64,000 nucleotides of DNA from assembly GCA_964348095.1 (NCBI GenBank), contig CAYGBK010000065.1, forward strand, positions 1 to 64,000, written 5' to 3'. Positions within the stretch are counted from its first letter, which is position 1. Each line of letters opens with the position of its first letter. Shown piece by piece: positions 1 through 9,033 of the stretch. The notes beneath the pieces were generated by a model. That model saw nothing but the letters and a program-made list of their open reading frames with translations. It ran no database searches and had not been told where the DNA came from. Source of the stretch: WVXP01 sp964348095 (GTDB lineage Bacteria; Desulfobacterota; BSN033; WVXP01). A program made the position numbers and the translations under genes.

Positions 1-170
1 GTGGAGAGGACCTATCGGCTGGATTCAATGCACGATATCTTCTCGATGCTTTGACTGCGATGGCAACTGAGGAGGTATTGTTCGAGCTGAAAGATAATAC
101 AACAGCGGGTATTCTTCGGCCCGTTGGCGGGGAAGAACACCTCTGCCTCATTATGCCAATGAAGCTGTAA
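1..170 (+). CDS. dnaN: DNA polymerase III beta sliding clamp, C-terminal end (partial)
   Basis: The reading frame starting at base 3 stays open from the window edge to TAA at 168-170, giving 55 residues of the C-terminus of the processivity clamp. The end, LCLIMPMKL, is the family signature: the usual ending is close to MIMPMRL. Just before it come the A-R-Y-L-L-D-A-L helix and the EVLFEL strand of clamp domain 3. The start lies outside the window. The stop is only 16 bases before gyrB. In many bacteria recF lies between these genes; here it does not. The adjacency is compatible with a position near the replication origin, but no origin motif is visible. Confidence 0.9.
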   Translation, partial: GEDLSAGFNARYLLDALTAMATEEVLFELKDNTTAGILRPVGGEEHLCLIMPMKL

Positions 171-186
171 CCGGGAACGGGGATCG

Positions 187-2568
187 ATGAAAGATCAAAT
201 CTACACGGCAGATCAAATCCGGGTCTTGGATGGACTAGTCGCCGTCCGGAAGCGACCTTCTATGTACGTTGGAAATACCGCGACGGAGGGACTTCACCGC
301 CTTGTTCAAGAACTCGTTGACAATAGTATCGATGAAGCGCTTGCGGGATACTGTGACCGAATTGAGGTAACGATTCATATAGATAACAGCATAACCGTGA
401 AAGACAATGGACGGGGAATCCCCGTAGACATACATAAAAGGGAAGGTCGCCCTGCAATTGAGGTCGTGATGACCAAACTCCATTCAGGAGGGAAATTTGA
501 TAACAGGACTTACAAAGTCTCCGGAGGGTTACATGGAGTCGGACTGTCTGTGGTTAATGCCCTCTCGGATTCTGTTGAACTCGAAATCCGTCGGAACAAA
601 CAGGTCTATACTCAGACCTACGGTCGGGGAAAGGCATTGACCAAGTTGGCGGTCGTTGGAAAAACCAAGGAGACTGGAACGGTCGTCCGATTCAAACCCG
701 ATGCCGAGATTTTTGAATCCACCGAATTCAGCTTTGATATCCTGGCACAACGACTCCGTGAGCTGTCATTCCTGCACAAGGGGGTGTTCATCTCTATCTT
801 TGACGAGAGAACAGAGAAAAAGCATGAATTCCTGTACAAAGGGGGCATCGTTTCTTTTGTCGAGTATCTCAGCAAGAACAAGACCTGTATTCATCCAAAA
901 CCCATATACTTTGAGGGGTCAAAAAACGGGGTGTTGGCTGAGGTTGCCTTTCAATACAATGAGGGCTATTCGGAGAATCTGTTCTCATATGCGAACAGCA
1001 TCAATACCAATGAGGGTGGTACCCATCTCATCGGGTTCAAGGCTGCTCTGACGAGAACTATAAACTCTTACGCCACGTCAAACAACCTATTTAAAGGACT
1101 CAAGGAGAACCTGAGTGGGGAGGATGTTCGCGAGGGTCTGGTTGCCGTTGTCAGTGTCAAAGTACCCGAGCCCCAGTTCGAAGGTCAGACCAAAACGAAA
1201 CTTGGCAACAGTGAAGTTAAGGGAGTGGTCGAAGGTCTCGTCAACGAGAAACTTTCCGTATTCTTTGAAGAGAATCCCAAGCTAGCTCGAAGAATTATCG
1301 CGAGAGTTGTCGACGCGGCAAGAGCCCGTGAGGCGGCGCGAAAGGCGAGAGAACTCACCCGCCGGAAGGGCTTTCTGGAGAGTGATACCCTCCCGGGAAA
1401 ACTCGCTGACTGCCGGGAAAAGGATCCTGGTCTCAGCGAACTCTATATTGTCGAAGGTGACTCGGCAGGGGGTTCTGCCAAGCAGGGCAGGGACCGGGCT
1501 TATCAGGCGATTCTTCCGCTCAAGGGTAAGATTCTCAATGTGGAGAAGGCCAGGGTTGACAAGATGCTCTCTAATGAGGAGATCAAAATCATTATTGCTG
1601 CTCTGGGCGGCGGAATTGGCAAAGACGATTACGATGTTTCAAAACTGCGGTATCATCATATCATCATCATGACCGACGCCGATGTCGATGGTTCCCATAT
1701 CCGTACACTCCTCTTGACTTTCTTCTACCGGCAAATGCCTGAACTCGTTGAAAGAGGCTATCTCTATATTGCTCAACCGCCGCTTTTCAAGGTAAGAGAG
1801 GGCAAGAAGGACCTCTACCTCAGGTCTGAACAAGAGATGAGTCGATTCCTCCTAGACAGGGCAACGGGAAGGACAAAGGTAAAAGTTGAAAAGAGTGGGA
1901 AGGAGTTCTCAGGAAAGAAGCTCAAGTCCATGCTCGATAAGTTCTTCCAGTACCGGTATTTCAGAAAAAAGATACTCAATCGAGGTTATTCCGATAGCCT
2001 GATGGATGCTCTTCTCGAAAGTCGAATCAAGGAACGAGCATTTTTCGAAGACCAGAAAGAACTGCTGAAGATCAGAAAGAAGCTCGTAGAGAGAGGATTT
2101 AAAGTTTCAGACGTTCTCGAAGATGAGGAACACAATCTCTACGAGTTAGAGATATGGAGAAACGGAGAGAGCCACAAGAATCTGCTGAACTGGGAACTGA
2201 TTTCCTCTGCCGCTTTCAGAAGCCTGACGGCGGCATATCATGAAATCAATGGATTTGAGAAGCCCCCCTATGTCGTGGACAAGGGAACAGAAGTCAGAGT
2301 AGAAAATGAGGATGACCTGGTTTCGCTCATCGAGGACATCGGCAAAGACGGGATATCGGTTCAGAGGTACAAGGGACTTGGCGAGATGAATCCTAACCAG
2401 CTCTGGGAAACCACAATGAACCCGGTCACCCGTATTCTCCTCCGAGTTAGAATCGAGGATGCGGTAGAAGCAGACGATATATTCACGATCCTCATGGGTG
2501 ATCAGGTTGATCCGCGGCGCAAATTCATCGAAGAGAATGCGCTCAGCGTTGGCCAGCTCGACATATAG
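187..2568 (+). CDS. gyrB: DNA gyrase subunit B
   Basis: ATPase subunit of DNA gyrase, which works with GyrA to introduce negative supercoils. The 793-residue product is full length. The GHKL ATPase fold shows QELVDNSIDEA at about 41-51, KDNGRGIP at 72-79 and GGLHGVGLSVVNAL at about 113-126. The transducer domain follows. The TOPRIM domain has EGDSAGG at about 423-429 and the metal-binding DADVDGSH at about 497. The tail QRYKGLGEMNP at about 725 and the ending in LDI are typical of GyrB rather than ParE. The ATG is 16 bases after dnaN. gyrA is not the next gene; rho follows after 270 bases in which I recognise no gene. Confidence 0.97.
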   Translation: MKDQIYTADQIRVLDGLVAVRKRPSMYVGNTATEGLHRLVQELVDNSIDEALAGYCDRIEVTIHIDNSITVKDNGRGIPVDIHKREGRPAIEVVMTKLHSGGKFDNRTYKVSGGLHGVGLSVVNALSDSVELEIRRNKQVYTQTYGRGKALTKLAVVGKTKETGTVVRFKPDAEIFESTEFSFDILAQRLRELSFLHKGVFISIFDERTEKKHEFLYKGGIVSFVEYLSKNKTCIHPKPIYFEGSKNGVLAEVAFQYNEGYSENLFSYANSINTNEGGTHLIGFKAALTRTINSYATSNNLFKGLKENLSGEDVREGLVAVVSVKVPEPQFEGQTKTKLGNSEVKGVVEGLVNEKLSVFFEENPKLARRIIARVVDAARAREAARKARELTRRKGFLESDTLPGKLADCREKDPGLSELYIVEGDSAGGSAKQGRDRAYQAILPLKGKILNVEKARVDKMLSNEEIKIIIAALGGGIGKDDYDVSKLRYHHIIIMTDADVDGSHIRTLLLTFFYRQMPELVERGYLYIAQPPLFKVREGKKDLYLRSEQEMSRFLLDRATGRTKVKVEKSGKEFSGKKLKSMLDKFFQYRYFRKKILNRGYSDSLMDALLESRIKERAFFEDQKELLKIRKKLVERGFKVSDVLEDEEHNLYELEIWRNGESHKNLLNWELISSAAFRSLTAAYHEINGFEKPPYVVDKGTEVRVENEDDLVSLIEDIGKDGISVQRYKGLGEMNPNQLWETTMNPVTRILLRVRIEDAVEADDIFTILMGDQVDPRRKFIEENALSVGQLDI

Positions 2569-2838
2569 ATACTTATCCAAAAGTGGGATGGCTATCCTGA
2601 TCGGTCCGAGATTTGCAAGAAGGAAGAAAGCAGACGAGAGGGCAATTCATCAGATTAAAATCCTCATATATGGAGATACCATTCAGGTTTCTAATAGGCG
2701 GCAAAGGACGGCCGGGAGTGCGATTCAGGATTTTTTCGATCACAGCTCCTACGCCACCGAGACGGGGAACTGCCGAAAAAGGCCCTGACGTAGTCTAAAC
2801 CGTCTCTCCATCAAATCCCCAAATACCTCGAGGAAGTT

Positions 2839-4089
2839 ATGAACCTAAAGGAGTTAAAACAGAAACCCATTGCTGAACTTAACAGCATCGCAAAAGAATT
2901 GAATGTCGAAGGGGCGAGCAGCCTTCGAAAGCAAGAGCTCATTTTCTCCATACTCCAGGCCCAGCAGGACAAGAACGGCCTGATCTACGGGGAAGGGGTT
3001 CTGGAGATCCTGCCTGATGGTTTCGGATTCCTCCGTGCTCCGGACTATAATTATCTACCTGGCCCGGATGATATCTACATCTCCCCTTCCCAGATCCGAC
3101 GATTCACACTAAGGACAGGGGATACGGTGTCCGGACAGATTCGGCCTCCAAAGGACACGGAGAGATATTTTGCCATGCTGAAGGTCGAGTCTGTGAATTA
3201 CGAAGATCCGGAGAATGCTCGCGACAAAATCCTCTTTGATAACCTCACCCCATTCTACCCGCAGGAAAAGATTAACCTGGAAACCAAAGATGGAGAGAAT
3301 TACTCTGCCCGTGTCATGGATCTGTTGACCCCTATCGGTAAGGGTCAACGGGGTCTCATTGTGGCCCCTCCAAGGACAGGCAAGACGATGCTTCTTCAGA
3401 ACATTGCCAATAGTATTACGACGAACCATCCTGAAATAACCCTCATTGTATTGCTCATCGACGAACGCCCCGAAGAGGTGACGGATATGGAAAGGTCGGT
3501 TCGGGCCGAGGTGATCAGTTCTACCTTTGATGAACCGGCACAACGGCATATTCAGGTTGCCGAGATGGTGAGCGAGAAGGCCAAGCGTCTTGTTGAGAAT
3601 CAGGTGGATGTGGTGATACTGCTAGATAGCATTACACGACTGGCGAGGGCCTATAATGCGGTCGTGCCTCCAAGCGGTAAAGTTCTCTCGGGAGGCGTGG
3701 ACTCAAATGCTTTACATCGACCAAAGCGGTTTTTTGGCGCTGCACGGAACATAGAAGAGGGGGGCAGCCTGACGATTATCGCAACAGCCTTGGTTGATAC
3801 CGGTAGTCGCATGGACGAGGTGATCTTTGAGGAGTTCAAGGGCACTGGGAATCTGGAGGTTAATCTGGACAGGAGGCTGGTGGATAGAAGGGTGTTTCCT
3901 TCTATTGATATCCAAAAATCTGGCACGAGAAAGGAAGAACTCCTTCTCGACCCGCAAACGCTTAATAGGATATGGCTTCTCAGGAAAGTCCTCCAACCGA
4001 TGAACACAGTAGAGAGCATGGAATTTCTGCTCGAAAAGATTCGAAGCACCCCCAACAATCAGGCCTTTCTCGACTCAATGAATCAATAG
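2839..4089 (+). CDS. rho: Transcription termination factor Rho
   Basis: Hexameric RNA-dependent ATPase that ends transcription at C-rich unstructured sites. The 416-residue product is the normal length without insertions. Residues 1-45 are the Rho N-terminal helical domain. The cold-shock-like RNA-binding domain follows, with GVLEILPDGFGFLR and DDIYISPSQIRRF. The Walker A region PPRTGKTMLL lies at about 175-184 and LIDERPEEVTDM at about 206. The R-loop region has LSGGVDSNALHRPKRFFGAARN. A GAGGAAG sequence a few bases before the ATG serves as ribosome-binding site. Order rho-rpmE-prfA-prmC-murA is common in Desulfobacterota-type genomes. Confidence 0.97.
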   Translation: MNLKELKQKPIAELNSIAKELNVEGASSLRKQELIFSILQAQQDKNGLIYGEGVLEILPDGFGFLRAPDYNYLPGPDDIYISPSQIRRFTLRTGDTVSGQIRPPKDTERYFAMLKVESVNYEDPENARDKILFDNLTPFYPQEKINLETKDGENYSARVMDLLTPIGKGQRGLIVAPPRTGKTMLLQNIANSITTNHPEITLIVLLIDERPEEVTDMERSVRAEVISSTFDEPAQRHIQVAEMVSEKAKRLVENQVDVVILLDSITRLARAYNAVVPPSGKVLSGGVDSNALHRPKRFFGAARNIEEGGSLTIIATALVDTGSRMDEVIFEEFKGTGNLEVNLDRRLVDRRVFPSIDIQKSGTRKEELLLDPQTLNRIWLLRKVLQPMNTVESMEFLLEKIRSTPNNQAFLDSMNQ

Positions 4090-4336
4090 GATGAAAAAAG
4101 GAAGAGACAGCATGTCGTCCTTCCGTTATACCCGGTCAGTCGAAATGACCTTCTCAGGGGACGAAACTTTCGATGGCCCGGGAACAGGGAAACGTCCGGC
4201 GAGGCTCACTTGTTCCCCATAGAAATTTGATTTCTTAGCAGGTTACCCGTGACGGATTTGCCTAAAGAATGGTGTTGAAAAACCGGGAGAATCTGGGTAG
4301 TCTTACAGATGGAATTGATGGCAGAGGAGAAGACCC

Positions 4337-4552
4337 GTGAAAAAGGACATCCATCCGAAACTCTACAAAACAACAATAACCTGCGCTTGCGGAGCGACGT
4401 ACGAGTCGGTAGACACGAAAGAGAATATTCGCATAGAGATCTGTTCCAGTTGTCACCCCTATTTCACCGGGAAGCAAAAGCTGGTTGATAGCGCAGGACG
4501 GATCGATAAATTCAAGAGGAAATACGCAAAAAAGGCAACAAAGGAACCATAG
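4337..4552 (+). CDS. rpmE: 50S ribosomal protein L31 (zinc-binding form)
   Basis: Large-subunit ribosomal protein of 71 residues. It opens MKKDIHPKLYKTT, the L31 signature. The four zinc ligands are Cys16, Cys18, Cys36 and Cys39, so this is the C+ (zinc-containing) version, not the zinc-independent paralogue used under zinc starvation. The lysine-rich tail is normal. The 247-base stretch from rho contains only a long-loop inverted repeat (4180-4186 with 4211-4217), whose role is unclear. Confidence 0.96.
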   Translation: MKKDIHPKLYKTTITCACGATYESVDTKENIRIEICSSCHPYFTGKQKLVDSAGRIDKFKRKYAKKATKEP

Positions 4553-4799
4553 CTTACCCTCCTCACACGGTCCCTTCACCCCTCTCTGGTTGACGATAGG
4601 GAAATTAGGGCTACTTCCTCGTGAAGAGCGACTTCTCTGACAGATGGAGATCACCCTCTTCGGTCGTTCCTCAAATCCAATGGTAATATTCTGACGTTAG
4701 GATCCAGGCTTTTGCTAAGCCGGAGTTTGGGTGTTCCGGGGCCGTCATGGGGGCTGGAGAATCCGGGAAGAGTCTCTTTCGAACAGAGGAGACAAGAGC
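4553..4799 (+). other. Intergenic stretch between rpmE and prfA
   Basis: Together with the short ORF at 4800-4868, about 308 bases separate rpmE and prfA. I see no convincing promoter, terminator or gene in this part. It may be a long untranslated leader of prfA. Confidence 0.4.
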
Positions 4800-4868
4800 A
4801 TGGAAATTGACAGGGTCTTGTTTGTGAACATTCTTGGACAAACGGTTGTTGAGGGACAAAATGTTTAG
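4800..4868 (+). CDS. Possible 22-residue leader ORF overlapping prfA
   Basis: An ATG preceded by GGAGACAAGAGC opens a 22-codon frame that ends in TAG at 4866-4868, eight bases inside prfA (start 4861). The spacing and overlap are what translational coupling or an upstream regulatory peptide would look like. The peptide has no recognisable motif and there is no conservation evidence, so chance is quite possible. Confidence 0.25.
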   Translation: MEIDRVLFVNILGQTVVEGQNV

Positions 4869-5931
4869 CAGGCTAGAGGAAATCGAGAATCGTTACGAGG
4901 AGCTCACGAAGCTCCTAAGCGATCCAGAAATCATGCAAAAACAGGACGAATACCAAAAACTTGCAAAGGAGTTTTCTGAACTAGAGAAAGCTGTTTCCCA
5001 TTATCGAGAGTACAAAAGGATTTCTCAAGAACTGGAAGACAATAGGAAACTGCTAAGGGAATCTGACGAGGAAATCAAACGCCTCGCAAAAGAGGAGATC
5101 GGGCAGCTTCAGGAGAGAATGGCCAATGTCGAGCGTGTTTTGAAGGGTTCCCTTATTCCGAAAGATCCGAATGATGAGAAAAACATTTTCCTCGAAATCC
5201 GAGCTGGGACCGGAGGTGAGGAGGCGGCTCTTTTCGCGGCCGACCTCTTTCGTATGTACACCAGATATAGCGAGCTGAGAAATTGGAAAATCGATATAGT
5301 CAGCCAGAATGAGACGGGAGTCGGCGGTCTAAAGGAGATTATCGCCCTCATCGAGGGCCGAAACGTTTACAGCCAACTGAAGTATGAAAGTGGAGTCCAT
5401 CGCGTTCAGCGGGTTCCCTCGACCGAATCCCAGGGCCGAGTTCATACGTCCGCGGTTACGGTGGCGGTCCTGCCAGAGGCGGATGATGTCGAGGTGGAAA
5501 TCGATCCTGGAGATCTCCGAATCGATGTATACCGATCTTCAGGGCCGGGCGGACAGAGTGTTAACACGACAGATTCCGCGGTGAGAATAACCCATGTGCC
5601 AACAGGTTTGGTGGTCACATGTCAGGACGAGAAATCGCAACATAAAAACAAGGCCAAGGCCTTGAAGGTTCTTCGTTCGAAACTGTTGGATGTGCAGCGA
5701 TTGGAACAACAGATAGAAATCTCTGAGAAGCGAAGATCGATGGTCGGCACTGGGGATCGGAGTGAAAGAATTCGAACCTACAATTTTCCTCAGAGTCGGG
5801 TAACAGATCATCGGCTCGGAATGACTCTTTACAAGCTTGATGAGATCCTGGAGGGGAACATTCAGGAGATCATCGATGCAATGACCGCCCATTTTCAGGC
5901 GAAAGCATTGAGGGGTGACGTGGAGAATTGA
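4861..5931 (+). CDS. prfA: Peptide chain release factor 1
   Basis: Class I release factor that reads UAA and UAG and triggers peptidyl-tRNA hydrolysis. The GGQ catalytic tripeptide is at residues 230-232 within SSGPGGQSVNTTDSAVR. The stop-codon-reading loop is P-S-T at 186-188, the RF1 type (RF2 has SPF). The frame runs back to a TTG at 4834, but the ATG at 4861 gives a normal 356-residue protein beginning MFSRLEEIENRYEEL and has GAGGG eight bases upstream. RF1, unlike RF2, does not compete for UGA. That matters because this window holds two candidate UGA-selenocysteine codons. Confidence 0.96.
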   Translation: MFSRLEEIENRYEELTKLLSDPEIMQKQDEYQKLAKEFSELEKAVSHYREYKRISQELEDNRKLLRESDEEIKRLAKEEIGQLQERMANVERVLKGSLIPKDPNDEKNIFLEIRAGTGGEEAALFAADLFRMYTRYSELRNWKIDIVSQNETGVGGLKEIIALIEGRNVYSQLKYESGVHRVQRVPSTESQGRVHTSAVTVAVLPEADDVEVEIDPGDLRIDVYRSSGPGGQSVNTTDSAVRITHVPTGLVVTCQDEKSQHKNKAKALKVLRSKLLDVQRLEQQIEISEKRRSMVGTGDRSERIRTYNFPQSRVTDHRLGMTLYKLDEILEGNIQEIIDAMTAHFQAKALRGDVEN

Positions 5932-6012
5932 AGATTAGTTGATCGAAAAGTGCCTGAGATCCCATCGTAAAAGCATAGAAACGGTCAGGTTGCAGAGAGG
6001 GAGTTTTCAACG

Positions 6013-6963
6013 ATGGGGGGCTATCCTTGGAGACTGGATTTGGCTAAAGAGCACTGGACCGTTTTGAAGGTTCTGGACTGGACCCGTAAGTATCTGAAGG
6101 AGAAAGGCATTGCGCGGCCGAGACTGGAAAGTGAGCTTCTCTTGTCTCATATCCTCGGATTCGATCGTGTCGGTCTTTATCTCAAATATGACATGGTTCT
6201 CTCATCGAGTGAGTTGAAGCGTTTCAGGGGAATGATTCAGAGAAGAGTCGCGGGTGAACCGATACAGTACATAATAGGATTTCAGGAGTTCTGGTCGATT
6301 CCCTTTAAAGTGGGGCCACAGGTCCTGATACCGAGGCCAGAGACCGAGATTCTAGTGGAGGAAGCTCTCCGGCTCATTGCCCTGGAGGAATGGAAGAATC
6401 CCTTGATCCTAGAAGTAGGAACAGGGTGTGGAGCCGTCGCGATTTCGATTGCAAAATCATTTCATTCCGCTCGGGTGGTCGCAACAGAGATATCCTGGCA
6501 GGCACTTGGATTGGCCCGAGAGAATGCGAGAGCCCAGAGCGTCACGTCGCAGATCCTGTTTGTGTTGGGGGATTTGCTGTCATTTGTGAAGGTGGCGGAG
6601 AAAGGAACTTTTGATCTGATTATGTCCAATCCCCCGTACATCAGGGAGATCGATATTGACAAGCTCCAACCGGAGATCCGTGACTTTGAACCCAGGGAGG
6701 CCATCAATGGTGGCGGTGATGGCCTCGATTTTTGCAGGCAATTACTCGTTGATGCGCCCCAATATCTCAAAGACGGTGGGCGGCTGGTCCTAGAGATAGG
6801 AGCCGATCAGGGGAAGGACATTCTCAGTTTGAGCGAACAGATTGGGGGGTTCAAAGACCCTAGGATAGTTCCAGACTATTCTGGAAAAAGTCGAGTCCTC
6901 ATTGCGCAAAAATCAGGACGACAGAAAAAACCCGCTCTTGCAGTCAATGGAAGAAGGTTATAG
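6013..6963 (+). CDS. prmC: Release factor glutamine methyltransferase PrmC
   Basis: S-adenosylmethionine-dependent enzyme that methylates the Gln of the GGQ motif in release factors, including the adjacent prfA product. The 316-residue protein has the N-terminal helical domain (LESELLLSHILGFDR, about 36-50), a SAM-binding motif LEVGTGCGAVAIS at about 133-145, and the diagnostic NPPY at 206-209 followed by FEPREAINGGGDGLDF. The ATG at 6013 has an AGAGAGGGA sequence upstream. The first 16 residues are longer than in many homologues, so a slightly later start is possible. The prfA-prmC pairing is a common operon. Confidence 0.95.
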   Translation: MGGYPWRLDLAKEHWTVLKVLDWTRKYLKEKGIARPRLESELLLSHILGFDRVGLYLKYDMVLSSSELKRFRGMIQRRVAGEPIQYIIGFQEFWSIPFKVGPQVLIPRPETEILVEEALRLIALEEWKNPLILEVGTGCGAVAISIAKSFHSARVVATEISWQALGLARENARAQSVTSQILFVLGDLLSFVKVAEKGTFDLIMSNPPYIREIDIDKLQPEIRDFEPREAINGGGDGLDFCRQLLVDAPQYLKDGGRLVLEIGADQGKDILSLSEQIGGFKDPRIVPDYSGKSRVLIAQKSGRQKKPALAVNGRRL

Positions 6964-7001
6964 AAAAAGAGACAAAAATTGCAAGGGATGGGAGAAGGAA
7001 T

Positions 7002-8258
7002 GTGGAAAAGATTATCATTGAAGGTGGTGCCAGGCTCATTGGAGATATTGCAATTAGCGGGTCGAAGAATTCAGCCCTGCCAATTTTTGCTTCCACCATT
7101 CTCAGTCAGAGCCCGAATACCTTCCACAATGTTCCCAATCTAAGAGATATAGCGACTATCCAGAAAGTCTTAGCAAATCTGGGTATCCGCGTAACCCGAA
7201 AGAAAAAGGGCGTTGCTCGCATAGATAGTTCGGGTCTCTCCGGGCACGAAGCTCCCTATGACCTGGTGAAAACGATGCGGGCATCTATTCTCGTCCTGGG
7301 ACCGCTGATTTCCCGAAGGGGAAAAGCCGTTGTGTCACTTCCTGGTGGATGCGCCATCGGAGCTCGTCCAGTCAATTTCCATCTCAGGGGACTTGAAACG
7401 CTTGGGGCCAAAATTGAGCTCAAACATGGATACATTTATGCGAAGGCGAACGGACTCAAGGGGGGACATATCTACCTCGATGTTCCGACCGTGACCGGGA
7501 CAGAGAACCTGATGATGGCGGCAGCTCTTGCTCAGGGGAAAACGGTTATAGAGAATGCGGCCCAGGAGCCTGAAGTAGAGGAACTTGCCGTTGTTCTCAA
7601 CAAGATGGGCGCGAAGATTTCTGGCGGAGGAACGAGTCTATTAGAGATTGATGGTGTGGATGAACTCGGGGGCACTGAGCATACGATCATGCCAGATCGG
7701 ATTGAGGCGGGGACACTTATGGTCGCTGCTGGTCTGACACAGGGCAACCTTCGGCTGATGAACTGTCCTCTATCCAGCCTCGATGCGGTCGTCAACAAGC
7801 TACACGAAGCGGGTCTCGAAATCCAATCCGATGGTGAAACCGTGACCGTTGTTGGAAATAATCGAATACGCAGTGTCGATGTGAAGACGCTGCCCTATCC
7901 GGGGTTTCCCACAGATATGCAGGCCCAGATTATGGTATTCATGTGTTTAGCCAGAGGACTCAGTGTTATTTCTGAAACCGTCTTCGAGAACCGCTTCATT
8001 CACGTCAGCGAACTCCGGCGAATGGGTGCGGACATCAAGGTTGAGTCAAACAGCGCAATTGTCAGCGGAGTCAAACAACTAAGCGGAGCTCAGGTCATGG
8101 CGACCGATCTTAGGGCGAGTGCGTCGCTCGTTCTGGCGGGGCTCGCGGCTGAAGGCATTACGGAAGTCGCGAGGGTATACCACCTAGACAGGGGATATGA
8201 CCAGTTGGAGAAAAAGCTGGTTCGGGTGGGGGCGCAAATCAAGCGAATTAAAACCTAG
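7002..8258 (+). CDS. murA: UDP-N-acetylglucosamine 1-carboxyvinyltransferase MurA
   Basis: First committed enzyme of peptidoglycan synthesis; it transfers enolpyruvate from PEP to UDP-GlcNAc in the cytoplasm. The 418-residue protein is normal length. It opens with IIIEGGARLIGDIAISGSKN. The catalytic loop GGCAIGARP carries Cys117, the residue equivalent to E. coli Cys115 that fosfomycin alkylates, so the enzyme is of the fosfomycin-sensitive Cys type rather than the resistant Asp type. The start is GTG at 7002 behind GGAGAAGGA. It lies 38 bases after prmC, probably in the same transcript. Confidence 0.97.
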   Translation: MEKIIIEGGARLIGDIAISGSKNSALPIFASTILSQSPNTFHNVPNLRDIATIQKVLANLGIRVTRKKKGVARIDSSGLSGHEAPYDLVKTMRASILVLGPLISRRGKAVVSLPGGCAIGARPVNFHLRGLETLGAKIELKHGYIYAKANGLKGGHIYLDVPTVTGTENLMMAAALAQGKTVIENAAQEPEVEELAVVLNKMGAKISGGGTSLLEIDGVDELGGTEHTIMPDRIEAGTLMVAAGLTQGNLRLMNCPLSSLDAVVNKLHEAGLEIQSDGETVTVVGNNRIRSVDVKTLPYPGFPTDMQAQIMVFMCLARGLSVISETVFENRFIHVSELRRMGADIKVESNSAIVSGVKQLSGAQVMATDLRASASLVLAGLAAEGITEVARVYHLDRGYDQLEKKLVRVGAQIKRIKT

Positions 8259-8327
8259 GAACAGCATGTTTCCGGGATTCCATTCACCGAAGCTGGAGTG
8301 GTGTTGGCGAAAGGAGTTTACAGGGGT

Positions 8328-9014
8328 ATGAGAAGAATTCGCTTCTTAGACATGATAGGGTTGGTGGCGACAATCATGTTGGGGTGCAACGGATCCATGG
8401 GTCGAGAGGTTAGAACGATGTCCACAACCCTCGAGAACCCAGGGATAGTCGTTCTCGTTCCCTTTTTCGTGAGTCGCCCAGACAAATCTGGACGGCGGGT
8501 TGTCCGTTGCCCAGGATGTGAGGGATATATGACTATAGGCGAGATTGCACCCGAGGGTCCCCAGGTTATTACAGACCATTTTAGACGGAAGTTAAGCAGG
8601 ATTGGATACACCCTTGCATCGGAGGAGATGGTGGAAGAGATATTTCCCTCTCTACGACACCTCGAACAAAAGCCTGGAGTTTTGGCTCAGAAAATAGCAC
8701 TGGAGTTGCAGGCTGACAGTGTGATACTCGGATGGACATTTCAGTACAGGGAAAGAATCGGTGGAGACTGGGGGGCGGAGCGGCCAGCTTCTGTCACCTT
8801 TGTGGCGGTGCTCCTCGATGGGAGAAGCGGGCGACTGCTCTGGCACTCGAAATTTGATGAAACCCAGAGACCTCTTTCTGAAAATATCCTTCACTTACCA
8901 ACTTTCCTCAGACGAGGGGGGAGATGGGTGACTGCGAGTGAGCTGGCCTCAGATGGAGTGGGCCATGTGCTATTGAGGTTCCCGGGTAGAGATGATGTGA
9001 GAGTGAATCCTTAA
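8328..9014 (+). CDS. Putative lipoprotein of unknown function
   Basis: A 228-residue protein I cannot assign firmly. The start is placed at the ATG at 8328 rather than GTG 8298, because it then opens with two arginines, a hydrophobic stretch (MIGLVATIML) and a Cys in L-G-C, which resembles a lipoprotein signal although the lipobox is not ideal. The mature part has VVLVPFF, an isolated CPGC pair, and a stretch about displacement or assembly (RRKLSRIGYTLASEEMVEEIFP) that recalls CsgG/GNA1162-like outer-membrane accessory lipoproteins. That resemblance is only an impression. It lies between murA and pgpA on the same strand. Confidence 0.6.
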   Translation: MRRIRFLDMIGLVATIMLGCNGSMGREVRTMSTTLENPGIVVLVPFFVSRPDKSGRRVVRCPGCEGYMTIGEIAPEGPQVITDHFRRKLSRIGYTLASEEMVEEIFPSLRHLEQKPGVLAQKIALELQADSVILGWTFQYRERIGGDWGAERPASVTFVAVLLDGRSGRLLWHSKFDETQRPLSENILHLPTFLRRGGRWVTASELASDGVGHVLLRFPGRDDVRVNP

Positions 9015-9033
9015 GCCCTGGCACCGCGGCCCG

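Noticed and set aside
2498..2798. Overlapping + strand ORFs between gyrB and rho
   Set aside because: Arg/Pro-rich shadow-like products with no ribosome-binding site and no family resemblance.
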